The notes: generated by a model from the letters alone, not told the origin. A stretch of DNA of 64,000 nt from CBDHGY01 sp965263325 (GCA_965263325.1 CBDHGY010000002.1:868001-932000), one strand, 5' to 3'; counted from the first letter of the stretch, positions 8,427 to 17,829 are shown. Numbers and translations are program-made.

Positions 8427-9206
8427 ATGAAAATAGCGACCTGGAATGTGAACTCGATCAAAGCGCGTATGGCGACGGTTCTGGATGTGTTGGACGCGAT
8501 CGATTGCGATGTGATCTGCTTGCAGGAGATTAAGTGCGAGACCGACGCCTTCCCATACATGGAGATCGAGAGCCTTGGTTATAATGTCGCCGTTCTCGGG
8601 CAAAAGTCGTATAATGGCGTCGCTTTGCTCTCAAAGCATCCGATTGAAGATGTTCAGAAAAATCTCCCAACTTATGAAGACGACAATCAGGCTCGATACA
8701 TTGAAGCTCTGGTCATGTCCGACACACCGATCCGAGTTGGCGGGCTTTACCTGCCGAATGGCAATCCCGCGCCTGGGCCAAAATATGATTATAAGCTCGA
8801 ATGGATGGGACACCTCGAGGACCACGCCCGCGCGCTTTTGGCAAGCGAGGAAGCCTTCGTTCTCTGCGGCGACTATAATGTTATCCCGCGAGGAGAAGAT
8901 TGCTGGGAGCCTGCAAAATGGATTGATGATGCTCTGCACCTCCCGACCACACGGGCGGCTTTTCAGCGGCTCAGAAACCTCGGTCTAACGGAGGCGTTCG
9001 AGGCCACTGACGGCAGAGGGCACCAATACTCGTTTTGGGATTATCAAGGCGGCGCATTCAATAAGGATCACGGCATTCGGATCGATCACTTATTGTGCTC
9101 GCCGCAAGCTGCAGACCGATTAACAGGTGTTGAGATTTTCAGGAAAGCTCGCGAAATGACGAAGCCATCCGATCATGTTCCCGTCATTGGTACATTCGAT
9201 CTGTGA
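8427..9206 (+). CDS. xthA: exodeoxyribonuclease III
   Basis: Mg-dependent AP endonuclease and 3'-5' exonuclease of base excision repair, 259 aa. Catalytic motifs are all visible: MKIATWNVNSIKAR at the N-terminus (metal-binding Asn), LQEIKC (catalytic Glu), GLYLPNG, GDYNVIP (Asp/Asn), DYQGGAF, IRIDHLLCS, and the terminal SDHVPV (Asp/His pair). The start is placed at the ATG before KIATWN because this is the family N-terminus. An in-frame ATG four codons upstream (8415) is an alternative; neither has a clear ribosome binding site. Its stop abuts the convergent coiled-coil gene stop. Confidence 0.93.
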   Translation: MKIATWNVNSIKARMATVLDVLDAIDCDVICLQEIKCETDAFPYMEIESLGYNVAVLGQKSYNGVALLSKHPIEDVQKNLPTYEDDNQARYIEALVMSDTPIRVGGLYLPNGNPAPGPKYDYKLEWMGHLEDHARALLASEEAFVLCGDYNVIPRGEDCWEPAKWIDDALHLPTTRAAFQRLRNLGLTEAFEATDGRGHQYSFWDYQGGAFNKDHGIRIDHLLCSPQAADRLTGVEIFRKAREMTKPSDHVPVIGTFDL

Positions 9207-9581
9207 TCAGTCCGTTGCACAACTCGCGTTAAACGCTGCAACATCTTTGTTTAGCATTTGAACGCGCGACTGCAGCCCCATCTGTTCGCGCAGGACTTCG
9301 CTTTTCAACCGCTCCCAATCAGCCTTCGCGTCGGCTGCAATTTTCGTATTCCGAGCGGATGCATTCTTTAGCTCTTCGGCCGCCTCCCAGCGTTCACCTG
9401 CGGCCTCAACCAATTCTACTTTTTTATCTAACTCGGCTTTCGCCGCAGTGATTTCAGCTTTCTTCGCTGCAAAGCTCGCAGACATTGCGTTACAACGCTT
9501 TACCTCATCTTTCGTAAGGGCAAAACTTGGAGACGCTACAGAAAGCAGAAATGCGGAAAGAGTAATGGTTTTAAGCTTCAT
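9207..9581 (-). CDS. small periplasmic coiled-coil protein
   Basis: 124 aa. A clean Sec signal peptide (MKLKTITLSAFLLSVASPSFA, cleavage expected after the second Ala-containing box) is followed by an Ala/Glu/Lys-rich segment that should form a long helix or coiled coil (about residues 35-110). Two cysteines, one just after the signal and one near the C-terminus, could form a disulfide. The start at 9581 has a purine-rich AAAAGAAGAA stretch upstream; a longer frame back to 9656 would bury the signal peptide and is rejected. Family not recognised. Confidence 0.75.
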   Translation of the reverse strand: MKLKTITLSAFLLSVASPSFALTKDEVKRCNAMSASFAAKKAEITAAKAELDKKVELVEAAGERWEAAEELKNASARNTKIAADAKADWERLKSEVLREQMGLQSRVQMLNKDVAAFNASCATD

Positions 9582-9773
9582 GTTCTTCTTTTCGATAACA
9601 AAAACGGCAAGCGTATGGCCTAAGCTGTGTTTGTTAGAAGATTCAGCATGAAGCAATCCTGAATGTCAGCGTCACAGCTTTGCCGCAAGACAAATCATTT
9701 GCCCAGTCTCCGACAAATTTTCGCCGCGTTCGCACTCAATAGTGATCAAACACTTACGTTAGTGGAGTGCACT

Positions 9774-9851
9774 ATGAACAGGAAATGGCTACGCCGAATT
9801 CTTATGACCCTACCCATCGCACTATTCGCTTTGGTTGGGATTTACGCCTGA
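9774..9851 (+). CDS. possible 25-aa single-helix membrane peptide
   Basis: Short frame encoding MNRKWLRRILMTLPIALFA plus six residues: a basic N-terminus followed by one hydrophobic helix, typical of small inner-membrane peptides. GTGGAG lies about 7 nt before the ATG. It lies in the 260-nt gap between the coiled-coil gene and the DUF3137 gene, transcribed opposite to both, and its end overlaps the DUF3137 stop region by 10 bp. No conservation evidence is available, so this is only a candidate. Confidence 0.4.
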   Translation: MNRKWLRRILMTLPIALFALVGIYA

Positions 9852-10888
9852 GGCGGATCCCCGCGCGTCTCACCCTGTTTGGTGCGTGCATGACTCACCT
9901 GATCGATTAGATGGAACAATACAGCAAAATCATTGAGAAGATCGCGTGTTCGCTCGGGATTGTCGAGCGGCGTGAACATGCTACCGGGCTCAAATAAATC
10001 CGCGCCCTCAACCGCAATAAACATCTCCCCGCCGTCAAACGCACAGCGCAACCTTTTGCCATGGAAGACGTCTTCAAGATCTACGAGCCGCTGCATGAAA
10101 TCAGGTGTTAGCAGAAACCGCGCTTCAACCTGATCAGACGTGTAAACCTCGAACGCCTTTTCAAAATCCGGGCTTTCCAGGCGCGCACGCTCCAGGTCTC
10201 CCATCGTCATGTTGCCCATGAAATTGAAAAAACCCGCATCGCGCGTAATCAGCGTTTGACCAAAAAAGCGTTTGTGAAAATCGAACCGAATGCACTGTCC
10301 GCGAAACACAGTCACCCAGCGGGTCTGAGTGCGTCCATTGCTGTCTCTCGTCGTTCTTTTTTCTTCCAAATGTGCTTCGAAGAATTCAAAATCGATCCCG
10401 TTCCGATTGCCAACGATCAAGTCTTCATACGCTGAACGGTCCCATCCCGGCACAAGACCGACCCGTTTGTGATCATAAATCGAGTCCACATTTCCCGGCA
10501 CCGGAAGAAAATCAAGCGCGAGATGTCGAGCAATCGGTTCAACGATCATGCTCTTGGCCTCTTTGGCAATCGCCGACAGCGGCTGGCGACCAACGCCAAC
10601 AATGCCCATTCCTGCTATGCCTGCAACGATGGCAAGTTGCGGGACCTTCAAGGCGAGCAGGCTCAGCAGCACCCCACCAACACCGACCAGGCCGCCAATC
10701 CAGGTCGCTTTACGTGCGCGATCCGCCGCCTTGATGCGCGCAAATTCATTCGCCTGCAAAGCTGGCCGTATATCGTCCTGAAAGATGCGAGGAAAATCTT
10801 TAAAGTCAGCTGGAAGACCAGCCATCGCTTTCAAAATGTCTTCAGCTATGGGCGGAAGTTTCGGTCCTTCAGATGTCGGCGTAGACAT
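9842..10888 (-). CDS. DUF3137 domain membrane protein
   Basis: 348-aa protein of the DUF3137 family, function unknown. After a soluble N-terminal helix region (residues 1-55) come two adjacent hydrophobic helices (about 60-105, WIGGLVGVGGVLLSLLAL and AIVAGIAGMGIVGVG). The large C-terminal domain includes DFEFFEAHLEEKRTTRD, FRGQCIRFDFHKRFFGQTLI and RLRCAFDGGEMFIAVEG. The ATG at 10888 has an AGGAGA site 6 nt upstream and overlaps the end of ilvD by 20 bp, so the two genes are probably co-translated. Topology and role are inference only. Confidence 0.85.
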   Translation of the reverse strand: MSTPTSEGPKLPPIAEDILKAMAGLPADFKDFPRIFQDDIRPALQANEFARIKAADRARKATWIGGLVGVGGVLLSLLALKVPQLAIVAGIAGMGIVGVGRQPLSAIAKEAKSMIVEPIARHLALDFLPVPGNVDSIYDHKRVGLVPGWDRSAYEDLIVGNRNGIDFEFFEAHLEEKRTTRDSNGRTQTRWVTVFRGQCIRFDFHKRFFGQTLITRDAGFFNFMGNMTMGDLERARLESPDFEKAFEVYTSDQVEARFLLTPDFMQRLVDLEDVFHGKRLRCAFDGGEMFIAVEGADLFEPGSMFTPLDNPERTRDLLNDFAVLFHLIDQVSHARTKQGETRGDPPQA

Positions 10889-12596
10889 GGCGTTCTCCTG
10901 AGAAGCCGGCATGGGTTACTGCCCCCTTATGCGCAGGACCTACAAGCCGCGCAAATTTCTCAAGTGCGCCAGAACCATATTTGTTCGCTCGCGGTGACCA
11001 TTTTCGTTTCCGATCTTCAAGCTGCGCGGGCGTTAAGTGTAGATCGATCGTTCCAGCCTCAGCGTCAATCGCAATTATATCGCCATCTTCGATCAGGCCG
11101 ATCGGCCCGCCCTCTGCGGCCTCGGGACCGACATGACCGATACAAAATCCGCGTGTCGCACCCGAGAAGCGCCCATCCGTGATCAGCGCGACCTTGTCGC
11201 CCATACCCTGGCCATAAATTGCGGCCGTCGTTGAGAGCATCTCTCGCATACCAGGACCACCGATCGGCCCTTCGTAGCGGATCACGAGAACGTCGCCTTC
11301 ATTATAATCGCGGTTTGTTACCGCTTCAAAACAGGCTTCTTCACCATCAAAAACGCGCGCTGGCCCTGTGAATTGAAGTTTCTCCAAACCGGCCACTTTT
11401 ACAATCGCACCATCGGGAGCAAGAGAGCCCCAAAGGCCGACCACGCCCCCGTTTGGAGTTATCGGTGCAGACGCAGGATAGATAACTTTTTGGTCCGGGT
11501 CCCAGGTGAATTCCTCAAGAAATTCGGCCCAGGTTTTGCCAGTTACCGTTAGACAGTCGCCGTGAATGAACCCTTCATCTAGCAACGTCTTCATCAGCAT
11601 GGGCACACCGCCGGCTTCACCAAAGTCCTTGGCAACGAAGTTTCCGCCCGGTTTTAGATCAGCAATATAAGGCGTGCGCTGGAAAGTTTCCGCAACATCT
11701 TTCAGATCAAACTCCACGCCGCATTCATGTGCCATTGCAGGAAGATGCAGCGCAGCATTCGTTGACCCGCCTGTCGCCGCAACGACGACAGCCGCATTCT
11801 CAAATGCTTTTCGCGTGCAGATATCGCGGGGACGAAGACCCGACTTGAGCAGTTTCATCACCGCCTCTCCAGAAGCAACGGCGTATTGATCCCGGTCTTT
11901 GTAAGGTGCCGGCAATGCAGAAGAGAGCGGTAGCGCAAGGCCTATCGCCTCTGAAACGCAGGCCATAGTGTTTGCGGTGAATTGGCCGCCGCAAGCTCCG
12001 TCGCCCGGGCAGGCTATTTTTTCGAGCGCATGAAGTTTTTCTGCCGTCATATCGTTGCTGCCCGCGGCATGCGCCCCGACAGCCTCGAAGACATCAAGCA
12101 CAGTAACGTCCTTGCCTTCGAATTGGCCTGGAAGGATTGAGCCACCATAGAGAAATACGCTTGGAACATTGAGGCGCAGCATTGCCATCATCATGCCTGG
12201 AAGAGACTTGTCGCACCCGGCCACGCCAACCAGCGCATCATATGAGTGCCCACGCATTGTTAACTCGACGGAGTCAGCTATGGTCTCGCGGCTAACGAGG
12301 GAGGAGCGCATGCCTTCATGCCCCATGGCAATGCCGTCGGTGACGGTGATTGTACAGAATTCGCGCGGTGTGCCGTCTCCTGCTTTTACACCTTCGCTGA
12401 CCGCATGCGCCTGCCGCATAAGCGCCGTGTTACATGGGGCCGCCTCATTCCAACACGATGCCACACCCACGAACGGCTTTTTGATATCCTTGGTCGAAAG
12501 TCCCATTGCGTAATAATAACTGCGATGAGGCGCGCGGGCAGGACCTTCCGTGACATGGCGGGAAGGCAGGTTGGATTTGTCCCAATCTTTGGTCAT
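10869..12596 (-). CDS. ilvD: dihydroxy-acid dehydratase
   Basis: IlvD converts 2,3-dihydroxy-isovalerate and -methylvalerate to the 2-keto acids, the third common step of valine and isoleucine synthesis. The 575-aa product keeps the three iron-sulfur cysteines, Cys55 (NEAAPCN), Cys128 (GVAGCDKSLPGM) and Cys202 (GDGACGGQFTANTM). It also keeps the C-terminal DGRFSGATRGFCIGHVGPEA motif. Whether the cluster is [4Fe-4S] or [2Fe-2S] cannot be told. No attenuator or leader peptide was found in the 85 nt upstream, so regulation is not evident. Confidence 0.97.
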   Translation of the reverse strand: MTKDWDKSNLPSRHVTEGPARAPHRSYYYAMGLSTKDIKKPFVGVASCWNEAAPCNTALMRQAHAVSEGVKAGDGTPREFCTITVTDGIAMGHEGMRSSLVSRETIADSVELTMRGHSYDALVGVAGCDKSLPGMMMAMLRLNVPSVFLYGGSILPGQFEGKDVTVLDVFEAVGAHAAGSNDMTAEKLHALEKIACPGDGACGGQFTANTMACVSEAIGLALPLSSALPAPYKDRDQYAVASGEAVMKLLKSGLRPRDICTRKAFENAAVVVAATGGSTNAALHLPAMAHECGVEFDLKDVAETFQRTPYIADLKPGGNFVAKDFGEAGGVPMLMKTLLDEGFIHGDCLTVTGKTWAEFLEEFTWDPDQKVIYPASAPITPNGGVVGLWGSLAPDGAIVKVAGLEKLQFTGPARVFDGEEACFEAVTNRDYNEGDVLVIRYEGPIGGPGMREMLSTTAAIYGQGMGDKVALITDGRFSGATRGFCIGHVGPEAAEGGPIGLIEDGDIIAIDAEAGTIDLHLTPAQLEDRKRKWSPRANKYGSGALEKFARLVGPAHKGAVTHAGFSGERHVYADI

Positions 12597-12681
12597 ATCG
12601 GCTCTCTAATGGAATTATATTCTAGCTGGCCTATCGTCTTTAAAGTCCTATCGACGCGAATGCTAGAGCGCTTGTCGGCAC

Positions 12682-13617
12682 CTAATCAGTGATGCCGTAA
12701 ATCGCCGTTTTACTGCCGCTGGCATCGATTGATCCGCGATACATGCCCGGCGAATTGAAGGCATAAGCGACCTCACCTTTAGCGCTGAGCAATATAACCC
12801 CGCCATCACCTCCGAGCTCTGCGACCTGAGATAGCGCATTTTCAGCTGCCGCTTTGATGTCTTCTCCGGCAAGCTCAACGCGAGAACAAATCGTCTTTGC
12901 GACGCCAACACGGATGAAATACTCGCCATGTCCCGTTGCAGAAACCGCGCACACGCCATTTTGGGCATAGGTAGCTGCGCCGATCAGGGGTGAGTCACCA
13001 ATTCTCCCAGGCGTCTTCGCCGTCATGCCACCTGTCGATGTTCCCGCTGCAATATTTCCGGACTGATCTATCGCGACCGCACCAACAGTTCCGTGGCGCT
13101 CATCAGGCGTTAGCTCTGCGATTGGCTTAGAAAGCACGACTTGAAGAGATTTGCGTCGCCGCTCGGTGTCAAAATGCGACGGCTCAACCATTTCCAGCCC
13201 TTGCGAAGCGGCAAAATCATCTGCCCCCTGCCCCGCAAACATGACATGGCGCGATTTATCCATAACCGTGCGCGCAGCCAGGATCGGATTGCGCACCCGC
13301 GTCACGCCGGCGACCGCCCCTGCATTCCGGTCTGCCCCGTCCATTATCGAGGCATCAAGCTCATGACCGCCATCCGCTGTGAACACCGCGCCGACACCGG
13401 CATTAAACAGCGGTTCATCTTCCATCACCATAATCGCAGCTTGAACGGCATCGATCGAGGCTCCTCCCGCCGCAAGCACATCGCCGCCAGCTTTCAGCGA
13501 GCGCTCGAGCGCCGCGTGATATGCATCTTCCATTTCAGGCGTCATAGAGTCTTTCGTAATGACCCCTGCTCCGCCATGGATCGCGAGCCGCCAGCTTGAA
13601 GTTTCGGAACTACTCAT
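12682..13617 (-). CDS. isoaspartyl peptidase / L-asparaginase
   Basis: Ntn-hydrolase of the plant-type asparaginase (IaaA) family, 311 aa from this start. RLAIHGGAG is the N-terminal signature. NAGVGAVFTADGGHELDASIMDG and the autocleavage site HGTVGAVA follow, with the nucleophile Thr177. It would self-cleave into two subunits and hydrolyse isoaspartyl dipeptides or asparagine. The ATG at 13617 overlaps the upstream 69-aa gene by 8 bp and gives the family's usual length. A longer reading from 13710, with a GGAGGG site and a lipoprotein-like leader ending in LVSC, would overlap that gene by about 100 bp out of frame. It remains possible but is less likely. Confidence 0.88.
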   Translation of the reverse strand: MSSSETSSWRLAIHGGAGVITKDSMTPEMEDAYHAALERSLKAGGDVLAAGGASIDAVQAAIMVMEDEPLFNAGVGAVFTADGGHELDASIMDGADRNAGAVAGVTRVRNPILAARTVMDKSRHVMFAGQGADDFAASQGLEMVEPSHFDTERRRKSLQVVLSKPIAELTPDERHGTVGAVAIDQSGNIAAGTSTGGMTAKTPGRIGDSPLIGAATYAQNGVCAVSATGHGEYFIRVGVAKTICSRVELAGEDIKAAAENALSQVAELGGDGGVILLSAKGEVAYAFNSPGMYRGSIDASGSKTAIYGITD

Positions 13618-13819
13618 CGGTGTCGATATCATGCAGCTCACGAGGGCGAGACTCATCCAGAGGCAAATCGCGCTCTTTGCCCATGGGCCCAGGTCCTTCA
13701 GGTTCGTCATCATCATCCCTCCAATCATCGCCGCCACCTTGCCAGAGCGAAAGAAGATAAATCAATCCGATTATGACGAAACCGATAAATAGGCCGATCA
13801 GAAAAAGTCGAAAAATCAT
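13610..13819 (-). CDS. small membrane protein with acidic tail
   Basis: 69 aa. One strongly hydrophobic helix (FLIGLFIGFVIIGLIYLLSL, about residues 5-24) is followed by a very acidic hydrophilic tail with runs of Asp/Glu and Gly/Pro. Small single-helix proteins of this shape often accompany larger partners, but no family is recognised. It sits 10 nt after valS and 8 bp into the isoaspartyl peptidase gene, so the three are probably one operon. AAGG precedes the ATG by about 9 nt. Confidence 0.65.
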   Translation of the reverse strand: MIFRLFLIGLFIGFVIIGLIYLLSLWQGGGDDWRDDDDEPEGPGPMGKERDLPLDESRPRELHDIDTDE

Positions 13820-13829
13820 GGGTTAAACC

Positions 13830-16800
13830 TTATAACTCATTGAGCCGCTCACGTGCAGCCGAGAGTTTTTCCAGTTTCGCCGACCACTCAACGATCCGCT
13901 CGCGATTCTCGTCGACAATTTCCGGCGGCGCGCGCTCTACAAAGCTCGGATTTGCGAGCTTTCCTTCGGTTGATTTTACATCTTTTTGAAGCTGGCCGAT
14001 ATCCTTGTCGAGCCGGGCTTTTGCATCATCGACATTAATTATGTCCGCAATTTTCAAAGCCACACTCGTATCGCCCACAACGGTTGTGATCGCACCTTTC
14101 GGCGTTTCGTCGACAACTTCCATGCTTTCAAGCCGCGCCATGCGAGAGAGAATATCATCATAACGTTTTGCACGGTCTTCGATCGCTGCGCCGCCGCCAA
14201 CAAAGGCGAGCGGGATTTTCTCACCGCCTGGAATATCGAGCGCGGCTTTCAGCGAGCGCACCTCGGAGATAAGATCTTGTACCCACTCGACTTCTTTGTC
14301 CGCCTCTGGTTCACGGGCAATGTCATAGCTCGGCCATTGCTGGAGCATGAGATAACCTACCGCTTCGGTTCGCCCCGGATTGCGTTTTTCCCACAGCTCC
14401 TCAGTGATAAATGGCGTGAATGGGTGCAGCAATTTCAATGTTTCATCGAGCACCCAGCTGAGCGTCGCGCGCGCTTCATTTGCAGCTGTCTCGTCTGAGC
14501 CATTAAACAACGGTTTCACGAGTTCGAGATACCAATCGCAGAGCTGGTTCCAGATGAATTTATATAGTGCGCCCGAAGCATCATTGAAGCGGTACTCTTC
14601 GATACTGGTCGTGACGTCATCTGAGCAGCAGGCAAGCTCGCCAATGATCCATTTGTTGATTGGCTGGACCACAGCAGCCGGATCGAACCCATCCGGTGTT
14701 TTACACTCATTCATTTCAGCAAAGCGCGCAGCGTTCCAGAGTTTCGTGCCGAAATTCCGGTTCCCCTCTACCGCCTGAACCGAGAGGCGAATGTTGCGGC
14801 CTTGCCCGGCGAGGCGGCCAAGCGTGAAGCGCAGCGCATCTGCGCCGAAGGCTTCAAAGCCGTCCGGGTAAGCTTTCTTAGTGTCTTTTGCGATTTGCGG
14901 CGCGTTCTCTGGATCTTTCAATCCGCGTACGCGCTTGTCGACGAGTTCATCAACACTTACCCCCTGAATAAGGTCGAGTGGATCAATCGTGTTGCCGACA
15001 GATTTCGACATCTTCTTGCCGTTCTCATCGAGAACAAGCGCGTGGATATAGACGTCCTTGAACGGGACTTCTTCCATAATGTGGATGCCCTGCATCATCA
15101 TCCGCGCAACCCAGAAAAAGATGATGTCAAACGCGGTGACGAGGACCGAGGTTGGATAGAACGTCTTCAGCGCCTCAGTCTCTTCCGGCCAGCCTTGAGT
15201 CGAGAACGGCCAAAGCCCGGAGGAGAACCATGTGTCGAGGACGTCGGGGTCTTGCCAGAGACCAATTTCAATCGTGTCATCGTCCAACGCTCGCTGCGGA
15301 TTTTCTATAAGATCGAACCCTCCTGAATAGACCTTTTCTCCGCTAGAAGCGATAAAGTGCTCTCCATCTGAACTTGAATGATAGTAACGATAGGCAGCTC
15401 GTTGAGCTGCCTCAAAGTCAGTTCCAACGAATATCTTTGGCTGGCTTTCGTAGTCTAACTCGATTGCGACGGCGTGCTTCGTATCTTTATCTGGTACGCG
15501 TTTATAGCTCGGCCCATACCAAACAGGAATCCGGTGCCCCCACCAGAGCTGGCGAGAGATACACCAGGGCTGAATATCGGTAAGCCAATTGTCATAGGTC
15601 TTGCGCCAATTGTCCGGCACAAAGCGCGTCTTGCCGCTCGCCACCGCTTCGAGCGCAGGCTTCGCGAGCGTTTCGGCATCAACGAACCACTGGTCTGTCA
15701 GCATCGGCTCGATCACAACTTTTGAGCGGTCGCCAAAGGGTTGCTGGATCGGCTTGGACTCAACAAGCGGCACAAGCCCGACTGGCTCAGTCGGCGTGAC
15801 ATCGCCGCCTTTTTTCTTTTTCTTCTTTTTGGTCTGAACGCGCGGATCATCGGCGGGCACCATCACCGCGAGTCCCTCTTCGGTGATGTCCGCAATCACG
15901 CGCTCGCGCGCTTCAAACCGGTCCAGCCCGCGATAGGCTTCCGGCACGAGGTTCATCGCCGCGATTTTCGCTTCGTCCCAGTCTTTCTTGCCCTCTGCGA
16001 TCAATTGCGCGGCGCCAGACTCTTCCGCATACGAACGTCCATCGGCCCGCATATGGCCTTTCTCATCCATCAGCGAATACATTGGGATGTTGCCGCGTTT
16101 GGCAACTTCATAGTCATTGAAGTCATGCGCGCCGGTGATTTTCACCGCGCCGGAGCCAAATTCGGGATCAGGGTATTCATCGGTAATGATCGGGATCAGG
16201 CGGCGATGCTCTTTCGGCCCAACCGGAATTTCGCAAAGCTTGCCAACAATTGGCGCGTAACGCTCATCTGATGGATGCACCGCGACTGCGCCGTCGCCCA
16301 GCATGGTTTCCGGCCGCGTGGTCGCGATGGAAATATAATCGCGCTCTTCTTCCAGCGTGACATTCCCATCTTCGTCTTTCTCGACATAGGTATAGGTCGC
16401 CCCGCCCGCGAGCGGATATTTGAAATGCCACATATGGCCCGGCACTTCGACATTCTCGACCTCAAGATTTGAGATCGCAGACTGGAAATGCGGGTCCCAG
16501 TTCACGAGCCGCTTTGCGCGGTAGATGAGCCCTTCGTTATAAAGCTGGACGAAGACCTTGTTCACAGCCTTGTTCAGCCCCTCGTCGAGGGTGAAGCGTT
16601 CGCGCTCCCAATCACATGAGGCGCCGAGGCGTTTCAGCTGATTAAGAATCTGCCCGCCAGATTCGTGTTTCCACTCCCAGACTTTCTCAATGAATTTTTC
16701 CCGGCCAAGTTCTGTGCGAGATGGCTGTTGATTTTGCTGAAGCTGTCGCTCTACCACCATTTGCGTTGCGATGCCCGCATGGTCTGTCCCTGCCTGCCAG

Positions 16801-17024
16801 AGAACATTCTTTCCCCGCATGCGCTCAAACCGGATGAGGATATCCTGAAGCGTATTGTTCAGCGCATGACCCATATGCAGCACGCCCGTGACATTTGGCG
16901 GCGGGATAACGATGGAGTACGCCTCAGCGCTCGTATCCATGCTGGGCTTAAAGCAGCCAGCCTCTTCCCACGCCTTGTAAATCCGGGCTTCGGCCTCATT
17001 CGGGTCAAATCGCTGATCGAGCAT
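13830..17024 (-). CDS. valS: valyl-tRNA synthetase
   Basis: Class I aminoacyl-tRNA synthetase charging tRNA-Val, 1064 aa. The HIGH motif appears as LHMGH at residues 49-53 within PPPNVTGVLHMGHALNNT, and KMSKS at about residue 668 (GKKMSKSVGN). The editing domain lies between them with ATTRPETMLGD near residues 235-245. The C-terminus is the coiled-coil tRNA-binding arm. The protein is about 110 residues longer than E. coli ValS. One insertion near residue 395 has seven consecutive lysines followed by GGDVTP, coded by an A-rich run (15809-15836 on the plus strand). No T-box or leader was seen upstream. Confidence 0.97.
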   Translation of the reverse strand: MLDQRFDPNEAEARIYKAWEEAGCFKPSMDTSAEAYSIVIPPPNVTGVLHMGHALNNTLQDILIRFERMRGKNVLWQAGTDHAGIATQMVVERQLQQNQQPSRTELGREKFIEKVWEWKHESGGQILNQLKRLGASCDWERERFTLDEGLNKAVNKVFVQLYNEGLIYRAKRLVNWDPHFQSAISNLEVENVEVPGHMWHFKYPLAGGATYTYVEKDEDGNVTLEEERDYISIATTRPETMLGDGAVAVHPSDERYAPIVGKLCEIPVGPKEHRRLIPIITDEYPDPEFGSGAVKITGAHDFNDYEVAKRGNIPMYSLMDEKGHMRADGRSYAEESGAAQLIAEGKKDWDEAKIAAMNLVPEAYRGLDRFEARERVIADITEEGLAVMVPADDPRVQTKKKKKKKGGDVTPTEPVGLVPLVESKPIQQPFGDRSKVVIEPMLTDQWFVDAETLAKPALEAVASGKTRFVPDNWRKTYDNWLTDIQPWCISRQLWWGHRIPVWYGPSYKRVPDKDTKHAVAIELDYESQPKIFVGTDFEAAQRAAYRYYHSSSDGEHFIASSGEKVYSGGFDLIENPQRALDDDTIEIGLWQDPDVLDTWFSSGLWPFSTQGWPEETEALKTFYPTSVLVTAFDIIFFWVARMMMQGIHIMEEVPFKDVYIHALVLDENGKKMSKSVGNTIDPLDLIQGVSVDELVDKRVRGLKDPENAPQIAKDTKKAYPDGFEAFGADALRFTLGRLAGQGRNIRLSVQAVEGNRNFGTKLWNAARFAEMNECKTPDGFDPAAVVQPINKWIIGELACCSDDVTTSIEEYRFNDASGALYKFIWNQLCDWYLELVKPLFNGSDETAANEARATLSWVLDETLKLLHPFTPFITEELWEKRNPGRTEAVGYLMLQQWPSYDIAREPEADKEVEWVQDLISEVRSLKAALDIPGGEKIPLAFVGGGAAIEDRAKRYDDILSRMARLESMEVVDETPKGAITTVVGDTSVALKIADIINVDDAKARLDKDIGQLQKDVKSTEGKLANPSFVERAPPEIVDENRERIVEWSAKLEKLSAARERLNEL

Positions 17025-17054
17025 TAGTCTTGTCGTTTCGTCTCAAAAGAAAAA

Positions 17055-17076
17055 GGCGCGCCGTTGCCAGCGCGCC
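17055..17076 (-). terminator. Rho-independent terminator after popZ
   Basis: On the minus strand a 7-bp GGCGCGC / GCGCGCC stem with an 8-nt loop is followed by a T-rich run (TTTTTCTTTT). It lies 31 nt past the popZ stop and before the valS start, so it ends the popZ transcript. Confidence 0.8.
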
Positions 17077-17106
17077 TTTCCATATAAACAGGTGTTTCTG
17101 GCTTTG

Positions 17107-17829
17107 CTAGCGGGCCATGCGGGCAATACGTGCGACTTCCGCTTCGACCTTTGCTTCAACGATCCCTTGCAGATGCGTATCCAGCCATTCCTTGATCATA
17201 GGTTTGAGCAGTTCGCGAACAAGCGCCTCAATCGTGTTCTCACCGCCAAGATCCATATTCGAAATTAGTTTGCCAAGCGCGCCTGCTGCGGCGTCCGCAG
17301 TGCGATCATCTGTAAGGGCGGTATCACGTAGGCTTGCTGTCTGGGTCACGGCTGGCTCCTGTGGGGCTGGAGTGGGTTCTGGAGTCGGCGCTGCGGCAAG
17401 CGGTGCCGGAGCTGGCTCGAGCGCAGGGGTAGGATCCGGTTGAGGCTCTGGCTCAACAAAAGGTGCTGGCGCTGCAGCGGCCATCGGCTCAGGTGGGTCT
17501 GAGAAATCTGCCACCTCGTCGAACGGATTTTCTTCGATGGAAGCAGATGTGTCGAACTCGGTTTCATCTTCGAAAGTAAGATCATCCTCGAATTCAGATT
17601 CCGTTTCGAAAATATCTTCTTCCTGAAACTCATCTTCGAAAGCAAGGTCCGTTTCGCCTGGTTCTTCGCTTCCAAAATCATCATTCACAGCGGTCTCAGC
17701 GGAAACACCACCAAAATTTGCAACGGGTGCCGCTGGCTCTTCGACAGGTGCGTCGTCTTCCGAAATGATTTTCCGGATGGAAGACAGGATTTCTTCCATC
17801 GTTGGCTCTTTGTGTGCTTCATTAGCCAT
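17107..17829 (-). CDS. popZ: PopZ-like polar organising protein (DUF2497)
   Basis: 240 aa with the PopZ plan. A short conserved N-terminal helix (PTMEEILSSIRKIISEDD) is followed by a long acidic, Pro-rich disordered spacer (about residues 28-170), then the conserved C-terminal helices (GKLISNMDL, TIEALVRELLKPMIKEWLDT and VEAEVARIARMAR). In Caulobacter PopZ forms a polar matrix that anchors the chromosome origin through ParB. The second ATG (17829) is chosen because AGGTAG sits 8 nt upstream; the first (17835) is too close to it. The gene has its own terminator and lies just upstream of valS, a common alphaproteobacterial arrangement. Confidence 0.88.
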   Translation of the reverse strand: MANEAHKEPTMEEILSSIRKIISEDDAPVEEPAAPVANFGGVSAETAVNDDFGSEEPGETDLAFEDEFQEEDIFETESEFEDDLTFEDETEFDTSASIEENPFDEVADFSDPPEPMAAAAPAPFVEPEPQPDPTPALEPAPAPLAAAPTPEPTPAPQEPAVTQTASLRDTALTDDRTADAAAGALGKLISNMDLGGENTIEALVRELLKPMIKEWLDTHLQGIVEAKVEAEVARIARMAR

